From positions 498,066,536-498,130,535 of the forward strand of contig NC_085137.1 in the NCBI RefSeq assembly GCF_035046485.1: DNA of 64,000 bases. The letters are read 5' to 3'. The stretch comes from Aedes albopictus (Eukaryota; Arthropoda; Insecta; Diptera; Culicidae). Positions within the stretch are counted from its first letter, which is position 1; every line of letters begins with the position of its first letter. A program made the position numbers and the translations under genes. The notes under the pieces were generated by a model. The model was not told the origin of the DNA. It did not search any database and saw only the letters and a list, made by a program, of their open reading frames with translations. Positions 54,594 through 64,000 of this stretch are shown piece by piece.

Positions 54594-57179
54594 TTTGCAT
54601 GCAAAAAGTATGGCCAAGAATTCTTTCTCCACCTGTGCATAATTTTGCTCACTAGATGAGAGACTTCTTGAGCTGTATGCAACCGGTTTCCCATTTTGTA
54701 GCAAAGACGCTCCGAGGCCCGATTTCGACGCATCTGACTGGATCACAATTTCCTTTCGCTCATCAAAAATACTAAGGACTGGTGTTGTCGTAATTAGTTT
54801 TTTGATGTTGTTGACCGCATCCGAATGAATTGGTAACCACTTGAACTCTGTTTCCTTTTTGAGCAATTCCCTTAGTGGAGCAGTCACTTCTGCTAAATGT
54901 GGAAGAAAACTGCGAAGATAGTTCACTGTTCCCAAAAATCGCTGCAATGCTTTCGTGTTGTTCGGCATATCCATCTCAATGATCGCTTTTGTACGCTCTG
55001 GATCTGGTTCCATTCCTTTCGCCGAAAACAAATGTCCCATATACTTCACTTTCCGCAACCTGAGCTGAATTTTCTTCGGATTGAACTTTGCGTTTATTTC
55101 AGCGGCACGACGAAGGACGGCATTCAGTCTACGGTCGTGTTCTTCTCGGGTTCGTCCATAAATTAATATGTCGTCGATGTAGATTATAACACCCTCAAGA
55201 TCTCCGAAAAAATATTCGTTCCATTTTTGAAACATTTCCGCTGATACATTCAATCCAAATGGCAATCGCAAAAATTTGAAGATTCCGAATGGAGTACTGA
55301 AACTACACAGGTCGCTAGAATCATTATCTAGCTCTAGATGGTAAAATCCATCCTTAAGGTCCAGCACAGTGTAGTATTCAGCCCCACTTAAAGCCGCGGC
55401 CAGATCCTCCAGGGTAGGGATTTGATATAAATCTCTCCTCAATGCTGCGTTTAGCTCTGTCGGGTCCAGACATACTCTAATTTCGCCATTAGGTTTCTCG
55501 ACAATCGTGACGTGATGGACCCAGCCCTTCGGGATATCCACTCGACTGATGATCTGCAATTTCTCCATCTCCTGAAGCTTTGTTTTTAACTTCTCTTTCA
55601 ATGCTAACGCGATACGGCGGGGTGGATGTTGCACCGGGACAGCATCCGGTTTTAGGGATAGGTGACACTGTTTGTTGAATTTACCAACTCCTTCGAAAAC
55701 CATTCGATGCTTCTCCACAAGATCATGAGTACTTTCACAGAGAACAGAATCAATGCACGGGGTACATCGCTTCAAGAGCCCTAGCTGAACGCATGCTGTG
55801 AGTCCTAATATCGGCTGTTTGCTTACATCTGTAATCCAGAATTCGTCTGTTAGTTCCTGTCCATTATGGTATATTTTTAATTCTACGATGGCCTTAGGTT
55901 TATAAACTACACCTCCATAAGCACGAAACGTTATCAAAGGCTTAGATTTCACATTTAAATTCATCTTGTCAAAAATATCACATGGAATAAAATTTACATC
56001 AGATCCAGTATCAAGCTTGAACCTCAACACTGTCCCCTCTACATTTATACTAGCATACCATCTTTCTTTTTTAATATTTACCAAATTGAGTGACGGTAGC
56101 TCCCGCACTACTGAACTAACGATGACGTCATCACACTCATCTGCAGCCTCATCCCAATCTCTCGCTCTCATGGACCCATAGGAACTCTCCACACGAACCT
56201 CTTGACTCTGTATTGGTCTGCTTCGGCATGCTCGTTGGTAGTGGTTCATCTTTTGGCATTTTCTGCATTGCTGACCGTATGCGGGACACCTGCCTTTCAT
56301 ATGGGTTGTTAGACAGTACTCACATTGCTTTAAGCTTCTGTTGTCACGTTCTCCACTTGGTATGGTTCGGTTGAACCTAACGTTGTTCGGCGCCACACTT
56401 CTGTTGACCGCTTCTACCCTTACAGTGCTCGATGATCCACGGTTGATGAGCTGCAGTTGTTTTCTTTTCACCTCATCTAACCTCGCCGCTTCTATCGCCG
56501 CATTCAACGTAACGTCCATTGTGCAGTCTTTCGTGATCAACTTATCCCTTAGTTCAGTGCTATGGCAGCCAAATATAATACGATCCCGAACCATTTTGTC
56601 TTCCTCCAAAGTGCTGCAGTCTTTCACCAACGTACGTAGATCGGTCAAAAAATGCTCAAACGGTTCTCCTTCTGCTTGGCACCGAGAATAAAACTTCCAG
56701 CGCGAATATATCTCGTTGTTCCGAGGGTTGCAGTAGGCATCAAACTTTTCCACAACCTTTGCATATGTACGAGCAGCTTCATCGTCAAAAACGAACGTAT
56801 TGTACACATCAACCGCATCATCACCAATCAAGTTTAGCAGAGTAGCTATTTTCACTTTATCGGGTTTTGTGTCATAGCCAATAGCTATCATGAAAAACTC
56901 CAACTGCTGCTTGAACTTTTTCCAATGCTCAGCCACATTCCCCGATAATTCCAACGCATCCGGTCGCTTGAAGCTATCCATCCTGTAAGGTTCTCCGATG
57001 TGCTGTTGTGAAAAACCTGATCCACGGGGTCTTCCAATTGGTCGCAGTGTGGCTAAACGTGCAGTCTGTTCAGCCGCGAACTTATCCAAATAGCTTCTAG
57101 GCGGTAGCCTTTTCCGTTTAAACGTAATCCGAAGGTTGTGCTTATCCGGGCTTGCTGGCAACTTTTTGATTTTCATCAC
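54594..57179 (-). pseudogene. Ty3-type gag-pol polyprotein, truncated in RNase H
   Basis: 862 codons in one intact frame from ATG 57179, 19 bases past the LTR. Domains: capsid-like region (about 70-240); two zinc knuckles, CEYCLTTHMKGRC and CRKCQKMNHYQRAC (about 287-320); aspartic protease LDTGSDVNFIP (about 395); reverse transcriptase (about 500-690) with TVLDLKDGFYHL and catalytic YIDDILIYG (about 668); and the start of RNase H with QSDASKSGLGASL (about 812). It ends at FACK. The frame then continues by chance through satellite for another 234 codons (to 53889) as GIPEG-type repeats. Gag and pol are fused in a single frame, as in Mag-like members of Ty3/Gypsy. No integrase is present, so it cannot transpose by itself. 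Confidence 0.9.
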
Positions 57180-57198
57180 TTTATGACCGGCTGCGCCA

Positions 57199-57330
57199 TG
57201 TTGTGAGCTTCTACGGATCGTTTATAGAAAGCGTGTAGACGGTTTGCTTGGACAATATAAACTAAACTTTATTATGACGGGTATACAAACATAAATACAG
57301 TGAAGGCTACAATTACATACATATACAACA
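57199..57330 (-). repeat. 5' LTR (132 bp) of the Ty3-type element
   Basis: On the minus strand it runs from TGTTGTATATGTATG to GCTCACAACA, giving the inverted TGTTGT/ACAACA ends of an LTR. A polyadenylation-like AATAAA lies inside (CATAATAAAG, about 57275). It is followed directly by the primer-binding-site-like TGGCGC. It is short for an LTR, but consistent with compact Ty3 elements. Confidence 0.82.
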
Positions 57331-58155
57331 ATTCCTTCTGGAATTCCTCATGGAATTCCTTCTGGAATTCCTCATGGAATTCCTTCTGGAATTCCTCATG
57401 GAATTCCTTCTGGAATTCCTCATGGAGTTCCTCCTGAAATTCTTCCTCAATACCTGCTGGAAATCTTGCCGGAATTGCTACTGGAATTTCTTCAACAATT
57501 CATGGCGGAATTCATGGTGGAATTCTTTGTGGAATTGCTGATGGAATTCTTTCTGGAATTCCATCTGGAAATCCTTGAGAAATTCCTTCTGAAATTGCTC
57601 GTGGAATTTCTCCTTCCTTTCAGGAATTCTCCTGGAATTTCTTCTGAATTTTCTCCAGAATTTTGTCCTGAAATTGCTCCCGAAATTCTTCCGTTAGGAA
57701 TTAACACAAGATTCTAACATTGCTCGTTGCTGGAATTTCTATTTTTCCTGAAGGTGTTTTCCGGCATTTTATTAAAGAATCATTCCATGTTTCCTTCATA
57801 AATTCCACCCAAAACTTCTCCCTGGGTTCCGTTTGCGATTCTTTCATAGATTATACTCGAGATTGCATCATTTTTTGCTGGAATTTCCTCTGAAATTGTT
57901 TCAGAAATTGACTTTTCCCGAAAAAAATCATTGATTTTTCCCCAGGTGTTTCTGAAGATATAATTCAGGATTCATTCAAGAATTTTTTCAAGGATTTTAC
58001 CCGAGATTCCTTATGGCATTTCTCTCGAAATTCCTATAGGGTTGCTCCCGAGTTTTCTTCAGAAATTTATCTTTGGATTTTCTACTGGGATTATGCATAA
58101 GTCACTCTTGGAATTCTTTCAGGGATTGCTCCAAGGATTTTTCTTGGAGTTTTTT
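57331..58155. repeat. 12-bp GGAATTCC satellite, block 5
   Basis: It begins directly at the LTR edge with CCTTCTGGAATTCCTCATGG units (a 24-bp higher-order pattern, four copies to 57430) and decays towards 58150. It has the same plus-strand polarity as block 4, so blocks 4 and 5 were probably one array split by the retrotransposon. Confidence 0.9.
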
Positions 58156-58252
58156 TCCGGCATTCTATCCCAAAATTGAAAATGAAGATTTGAAGAAAAA
58201 TTCAATATGTCGTCCATTAGATTTGGCAGTGCAGTGTGTAAGCAAAAGAATA

Positions 58253-58688
58253 TCCGACTAGAAAATTGTAGCAAAAATATAACATAATTATAACAAATTA
58301 CACGATATCTATAACTCATTGTGATATAATCATAATCAACATCATTTGTGTTTTCATATGACTATAACTCAAAAATATCAGATTATGAAATAAATGTTGT
58401 TTGATATTTAATTGTATTACAATTTAGTTTGGGTTTGTCGATACTTAGAAAATGATGTTACAAAATAGTATCAAACTTTGATAGGAACTAGTAGCCCTAA
58501 AGCCAAAAGACATATCAAATTTTGTTATTATTTTGGTCTGATTATAACAAAATAGGTTATTATCTTGATTAGACCTGTGCACTTTTTGTTACAATTCCTG
58601 CATCTAGTTTATAACAAAATAAGTTATAGAAAAATATTAAAACAAGATAACACAATATGATATAAACTTGATATATTTTTCTAGTTGG
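58253..58688. mobile_element. 436-bp AT-rich TA-flanked element (candidate MITE)
   Basis: The left end TCCGACTAGAAAA and the inverted right end CCAACTAGAAAA are flanked by TA (58251-58252, 58689-58690). The interior is very AT-rich and repeats ATAACA/TATAAC motifs in both orientations. Terminal matching is short, so confidence is moderate. Confidence 0.55.
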
Positions 58689-58690
58689 TA

Positions 58691-60234
58691 AAATATGCTT
58701 ATGAATTTTCTTTTGAGTTGAAAATGCGATGAATACTCGCCAGCAGTACGAAATATGAGTTATCCTATATATCTTCACTGAGTAAGCGAGCTCTGTAGCA
58801 TGTTATTTGCTAGATAAATGTAATCCTTCTGCACTGTTCCAGCAATGTTTCTTTATCATGTATACTGCAGAACATCAAATTTCATATACCTACATCCAAA
58901 TGTTGCCAGTACACTGCTGTACCATCTGTATGAAAAAGATTGATAAACACCGTTCATCTCTGTTGGGCAGGCACATCGCGATTCTAAGTCGTTCGTTTAA
59001 AAGTTGAACCAGAATGTTTTCATGAGAAAAGTCAAAAGTTAGAACATAATGTGGAAAATATAATCTCATCAAACCCAGTACATACCTACAAATATGCTAT
59101 GTCAAATTTCAGCGAACAAGATTTTCATGTACTCATCATATTAGAATGAATGTGTGTTGAAAAAAATGTATGCTGCGACCTGGCGGTGAAAACTCCCCTC
59201 TTTTTGTTTGTAGAGCCCCGCAAAAAAGTTGTAACTCTTCAAGTCAAACATATTCATTCAAGCGAATCCTTTCAACCGAAGACTTCCCAACTCTGGGGGG
59301 AGGGCGCAAAAGTTTAGTCTTTGGGAAATTTCAAAGCAATCAATTCTGCCACAGCACAGCTACAAAATTTCATTTCGGTAACTTTCACTTTCAAAGTTTT
59401 TGACATCATTGCACTGCTGGTCGAATCGAGCGACTGATGGAGATCAGTCGTGAACCGATTCATGGGGAAAAGTTTTTTCATGCGAGACGTGCGTTTGGGG
59501 CTACGCCCGAGTGTGGGACGTTTTTCTTGGAAGTTTTATGATTTTGGCATTTGCGGAGACGTGATAAGGAGGGTTGATTCACGATTGCGATTCCATTGAA
59601 TGCTGTGACTGGCGTGGGAATCGATTGAAATGACATTCAGCTGGGACGAACGGCGTGCACCCTTAAAAGTGAAACTACTTCAAATCAGTGTACGCTCTGC
59701 GCCAGGAAACTTATTCTCGAATTTCCTTTCCTTAGAGAAATATCTTCCTCTCATAGTTCGGTAAAACTTCGCAATCGTATTTCCTGTTTGCAGCTTGTCA
59801 GAAAATAAAGTTCGATTTTGAAGAATAGTGCCGGGGCCGGAGGGTCTTTGCGCTTTTGCTTGTGCTTGGTTTCATTTTCCCATTTTTTGCAAGGCATTCG
59901 AATTTCCAAGGCACGCGAAAAGTAAATTTATGTTGAATTTTGTTATTTTTGCTTTTTTTGCCTCAGTAAACTGTGAACTGTGAACTGTTAGTGGCAGTGA
60001 AGGGCTCTTCTAGATGAGACTCTCTATTGCTGTTGAGATGTTCTGTACTTGCTTTGACGTTCCATTAGTGTGAGCTTCAGAGAGTTCTCTTTGTTATACT
60101 TGCAAAACTTTGCAAAATAATGGGCTTCCTGTCAAGATTTTTGGAGTAATAGTTTGTGCAAAATTAAAATTTAGGAGCCTGTGGTGTCACCCAACAATAT
60201 TTTATTTAAGATCTAATTTATAAGCCATCCCTGG
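58691..60234. other. Unique-looking DNA, no gene recognised
   Basis: Non-satellite DNA between blocks 5 and 6, with a higher GC stretch at about 59400-59720. Frames are short and unconvincing. I found no paired termini and no RNA gene. Confidence 0.4.
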
Positions 60235-63200
60235 AGAATTTTTTTGAGAAATTTCTAGATAAACTACTGGAAAAATCCTGTAAAAGTTTGTACAAAAACT
60301 ATTGAACAAATTCAAGACGAATCTATGGAGATATTACACGAAGCAATTCTTGGAGGAACTCCACGATTAAATTCTGGGAAAATCTCACAGAAAAATCTTC
60401 AAATGCATTCTATGGGGAATCCCAGAAGGGAACTCTATCAAAATTCCAGGTGGAATCCCTGGAGAAAATCTAAGAAAAATAACTAGCGCAATTACCAGCA
60501 GAATCTTTCGAAAAATTCCTGTAGGAATGCTTGAGAAACTCCAGGAGGAATTCTTGAAGGAGGAATTACTGAAGAAATTTTGGGAGAATTAAAAAAAGAT
60601 TTCTAGGAGGAATTCCAGAAGGAGTTCAAAGTGGAATTTCAGTAGAAATTCCTGAAGAACTTCCAGGAGAAAATCCTGGAGAAATTCCAGGAGCAAATCC
60701 AGGAGGAACTCCAAGAGCGGAGGAGGAAATTCCCAGGATTTCTCAGGAGGAATTCCAGAAGAAATTGCAGGAGTAGTCCTAGGAGCAATTCCAAGAGAAA
60801 TTCCAAGAGCAATTCCAGGAGCACTTCCAGAAGGAATTTCAAGAGGGATTCCAGAATTAATGTCAGGAATTTCAACAGGATTTCCAGGAATTCCAGAAGG
60901 ATTTCCTGAAGAAATTTCAATAGTTCAATAGAAATCCTTGGAGGAATTCCAGAAAGAAATCCAGAATAAATCACAGGAATTTCAAAGAATTTCATGGAGG
61001 AATTCACAAAGGAATTGCTGGAGGAATTCCAGAAGGGTTTCCTGGAGAAATTCCAGTAGATATTCCTGGAGGAATTATAGGAGCAAATCCTGGAGGAATT
61101 CCAGGAGCAATTCCAGAAGGAACTCCAAGAGCGCCGAAGGTAATTCTAAGGATTTCCCAGAAGGAATTCCAGAAGAAATTGCAGGAGGAGTTCCAAAAGA
61201 ATTCCAGGAGAAATTCCAGGAGGAATTTTAGCAGCAATTCTAGGAGCAATTCCAAGATAAATTCCAGGAGCAATTCCAGAATTAACCTCAGGCATTTCAA
61301 AAGGATTCCCTGGAGGAGTTCACGAAGGAATTGCTGGAAGAATTCCAGAAGGGTTTCCTGGAGAAATTTCAATAGAAATCCCTGAAGGAACTCCAGGAGG
61401 AATTCCAGAAGGAAATCCAAAAGAAATCACAGGAATTTCAAAGGATTTCATGGAGGAATTCGAAGGAATTGCTGGAGAAATTCCAGAAGGATTTCCTGAA
61501 AAAATTCCAGTAGAAATTCCTAGAAGAATTCCAGACGGAGTTCCTGGAGGAATACCAGACGGAAATCTTGGAGGAACTCCAGACGGCAATCCTGTAGGAA
61601 TTTCAGACGGAATTCTTGGGTGAGTTTTAGACGGAATTCCTGGAGGAATTCCAGAAGCAATTCCTGTTGGAATTCCATAAGCGATTCCGAGAGGAATTCC
61701 AGAAAGAATTCCTAGTGGAATTCCAGATGGAATTCGTAGTGGAATTCCAAATGGAATTCGTAGTGGAATTCCAGATGGAATTCTAAAAGGAATTCCAGAA
61801 AGAATTGCTGGAGGAATTCCAGAAAGAATATTTAAAAGCATAACTTCTAATCACAGAGGCCTCCTGGAATTCCTCCAGGAATAACTCTTGAATTCCTCCC
61901 AGAATTTTTCAAGAGGAATTTCTCCAGGATTTCTGCTGGCATTTCTTCAGAAAATCTTCCAGGTATTTCTTCTGGAACTCCTTCTAGAATTCCTTCTGAA
62001 ATTCCTCCTTGAATTCCTCCAGAAACTTCTCTGAGAACTCCTCCTGAAACTCCTCCAGGAGGTCCTCCTGAAAATCTTCTGCAATTAATCTTACAATTCC
62101 ACTTGGAATTCCTCCTGGATATCATCATGGAATTCTTCCTGTATTTCCTCCTGAATATCCTTCTGGAAATCATCCTGGAATGCCTCCTGGAATTCCTCAA
62201 ACAATTAATCCATGAATTTCTCCAGGAATTTCTCCAGGAATTCCTCCAGAAATAAAAATACAGTACCTTCAGGAACTCGTCTTGTGATTCCGTCTTGAAT
62301 TCCTCCTGAAATTTTTCCAGAAAATTCCTCCTGAAATTTCTTCTGGAATTCCTCCTTGAATTCTAGGAAGACCTTCTCTAGAAATTCCTCCAGGAATTCT
62401 CTTAGATTTCCTCTAGAAATTTCTCTTGGATTTCCTCCAGGCATTCCTCTTGGAAATCCTCTTGGAATTCCTCCAGAAACTTTTCATGGAATTCTTCCCA
62501 GAATTCCTCCAGGCATTCCTCTTGGAAATCCTCTTGGAATTCCTCCAGAAACTTTTCATGGAATTCTTCCCAGAATTCCTCCTGGAATTCCTTCAGCGAT
62601 TGTGCCTAGAATTATTCCAGAAATTCCTCCAGGAATTCTTCCACAAAATCCTCCTGGAATTCTTACAGGAATTCCTCTAGAAATTACTTCAGAAATTACT
62701 CCAAGAATTCCTCTTGCAATTATTCCAGGAATTCCTCCTGGAATTACTTCAAGAATTCCTCCTGGATTAATTCCTGGAATTCCTCCTGGAGCTCCTCCAG
62801 GAATTCCTCCTGGAGTTCTTCCAGGAATTTCTTCTGGGGTTCCTCTAGGAAATCATCCTAGAGAAATTCCAGAAGGAATTGCTGGATGAATTCCAGAATG
62901 AACCCCTGAAGAAATTCCAGATGGAATTCTGAGAGGAATTCCAGAAGGAATTGCTGAAGGAATTACAGAAGGAATTGTATGAAGAGTTCCAGAAAAGATT
63001 CTAGAAGAAATTCCAGAATAAACTCCTGGAGGAATTCCGGATGGAATTCTGAGAGAAATTTCAGAAGGAATTGCTAAAGGAATTACAGAAGGAATTGCTG
63101 TACTGGAGGAATTCCAGAAGAGATTCCAGAAGAAACTCCAAAAGAAACTCCTGGAGGAATTCCAGAAGGATTTCCTGGAGGAATTCCAGAAGGAGTTCCT

Positions 63201-63590
63201 GCACGATATCCTAGAGGAACTCCAGGGCGAATTCCTAGAGGAATTCCAGGAGGAATATCAGGAGGAACTCAAGGAGGAATTCCAGGAGGATTTCCAGGAA
63301 GAATTTCTGGAAGAAGTAGGGGAGGAATTCTAACATCGATTCCTGATGGAATTCCAGTAAAAAATCAAAAGAAAATTCCAGAGGAATTTCATGGAGTAAT
63401 TCCAGGAAGGATTCTGGGAGCAATTCCTGGAGGAATTCTAGGAGGAATTCCTGGAGAAATTTGTGGAGGAATTCGTGGAGAATTTTCTGGAGAATTTCAA
63501 AGAGTAATTCCAGGAGGAATTATAGAATGGATTTCCAGAAGAAATTCCAGAAGAAATTCCTGGAGGAATTCGAGGAGGAATCTTTAATCA
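60235..63590. repeat. 12-bp GGAATTCC satellite, block 6 (two strand switches)
   Basis: The plus-strand polarity is GGAGGAATTCCAGA-type from about 60235 to 61840, CTCCTGGAATTCC-type from about 61860 to 62860, then GGAGGAATTCC-type again to 63590. It therefore forms two back-to-back large inverted repeats. A longer unit of 72 bp is duplicated in tandem at about 62437-62580 (TTTTCATGGAATTCTTCCC in both). All long frames here are artefacts. Confidence 0.92.
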
Positions 63591-64000
63591 GAACTTATCT
63601 ATTTGAAAACAAAAATAAAACAAACTTTCATTCCTGCATTTCCCAAAATTGAACAAGAACGTCTTTGACGCGTCACGTAAATGATACGTATGCTAAAATG
63701 TGTAATCTGCGATACCATATTACATAAAAAGAAACGGATTTCTTGAACCGTGGAGTGGAAATTGAAAAAAGTCCCATTTCTAGATTAAAATTGCATTCAA
63801 TACCTTACAAATCACCGCTTTTATACCTTCTCCCACGATTCAAGCTCGCGCTGGAAACCATACCGCAACAGTGTCGACCGACCTGCCGAAACCGAAATTG
63901 TAATCTCCCCCTTCGCAGACACCAAATCCATTAAATCCAATCTGAACCACCACAAGGATGGGGCCCGGAAGCCCATGAAATGTGCTTTTTCCCTCAACCC
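63591..64000. other. No gene recognised at the window end
   Basis: Non-satellite DNA running off the window. A short plus-strand frame (63743-63934) has no family motif. Confidence 0.4.

Larger units (their letters stand above)
54594..57330 (-). mobile_element. Ty3-type LTR retrotransposon, 3' half missing, embedded in satellite
   Basis: A 5' LTR (57330 to 57199 on the minus strand) is followed at once by a primer-binding-site-like TGGCGCAGCCGGTCA and then by a fused gag-pol frame. After the start of RNase H the element stops dead in satellite. Integrase, the polypurine tract and the 3' LTR are absent. On the other side the LTR's first base also touches satellite. The element therefore inserted into the satellite and lost its 3' half through deletion, recombination or array expansion. 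No target duplication can be tested. Confidence 0.88.

Noticed and set aside
54594..57330. Endogenous retrovirus with envelope gene
   Set aside because: Only gag, protease, reverse transcriptase and part of RNase H are present. No envelope-like sequence was seen, and the layout fits a Ty3-type retrotransposon.
61320..61841. Gly-Ile-Pro-rich frame of 173 codons (minus strand)
   Set aside because: Satellite artefact. The 4-residue period equals the 12-bp DNA period, and no unique sequence is included.
62356..62889. 177-codon Gly-Ile-Pro-rich frame (plus strand)
   Set aside because: Same satellite artefact. The internal repeat reflects the 72-bp DNA duplication.

Overview
This window looks like repeat-rich intergenic or intronic DNA from an insect, most probably a culicine mosquito such as Aedes. 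The inference rests on several features: very dense small terminal-inverted-repeat elements with TA, TTAA or TTA/TAA target duplications, an R1-clade retrotransposon, a tRNA-derived SINE, a Ty3-type LTR element, a Helentron, and a degenerate 12-bp satellite built on GGAATTCC. No intact host gene is visible. The only clear trace of a host gene is a broken TTC7-like copy near 31 kb.

Layout. 1-3.3 kb: degenerate satellite block 1. 3.3-7.4 kb: unrecognised DNA with a tRNA-like SINE head and a 0.9-kb foldback element. 7.4-9.35 kb: satellite block 2, then an ACTC-rich array. 9.4-13.7 kb: a decayed R1 element whose 3' UTR carries two TA-flanked foldback elements, one of them holding a TTAA hairpin. 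14.2-22.0 kb: a Helentron-type rolling-circle transposon on the minus strand with one uninterrupted 2460-codon frame (zinc finger, Rep, Pif1-type helicase, endonuclease, OTU protease) and an 81-bp tandem array just past its stop. 22-30.2 kb: many small elements. 30.7-31.8 kb: the TTC7-like pseudogene. 32.2-34.5 kb: two copies of a repeat element made of about 155-bp units, one interrupted by a hAT-type element. 35.3-43.4 kb: two inverted copies of a 677-bp element with TAA duplications, the second split by nested insertions up to three layers deep, plus a TTAA element containing five hairpin units. 43.7 kb: a full-length SINE. 45.8-48 kb: satellite block 3. 48.5-51.1 kb: a 2.6-kb element with the ends CCCAAGTAACAC. 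53-63.6 kb: satellite blocks 4-6, with a truncated Ty3-type retrotransposon lying directly against satellite on both sides.

Interaction. Nearly every boundary can be explained by insertion. Repeated target duplications and repaired host sequences allow the order of insertion to be read in several places: element inside R1, hAT inside the 155-bp repeat element, and three layers inside the TAA-flanked element. The satellite has almost no stop codons in any frame, so long open frames there are artefacts. One runs in frame onto the end of the retrotransposon pol.

The best candidate for an active and interesting system is the Helentron, because its very long frame is unbroken while almost everything around it is decayed. 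All assignments come from reading motifs. No database search was possible.
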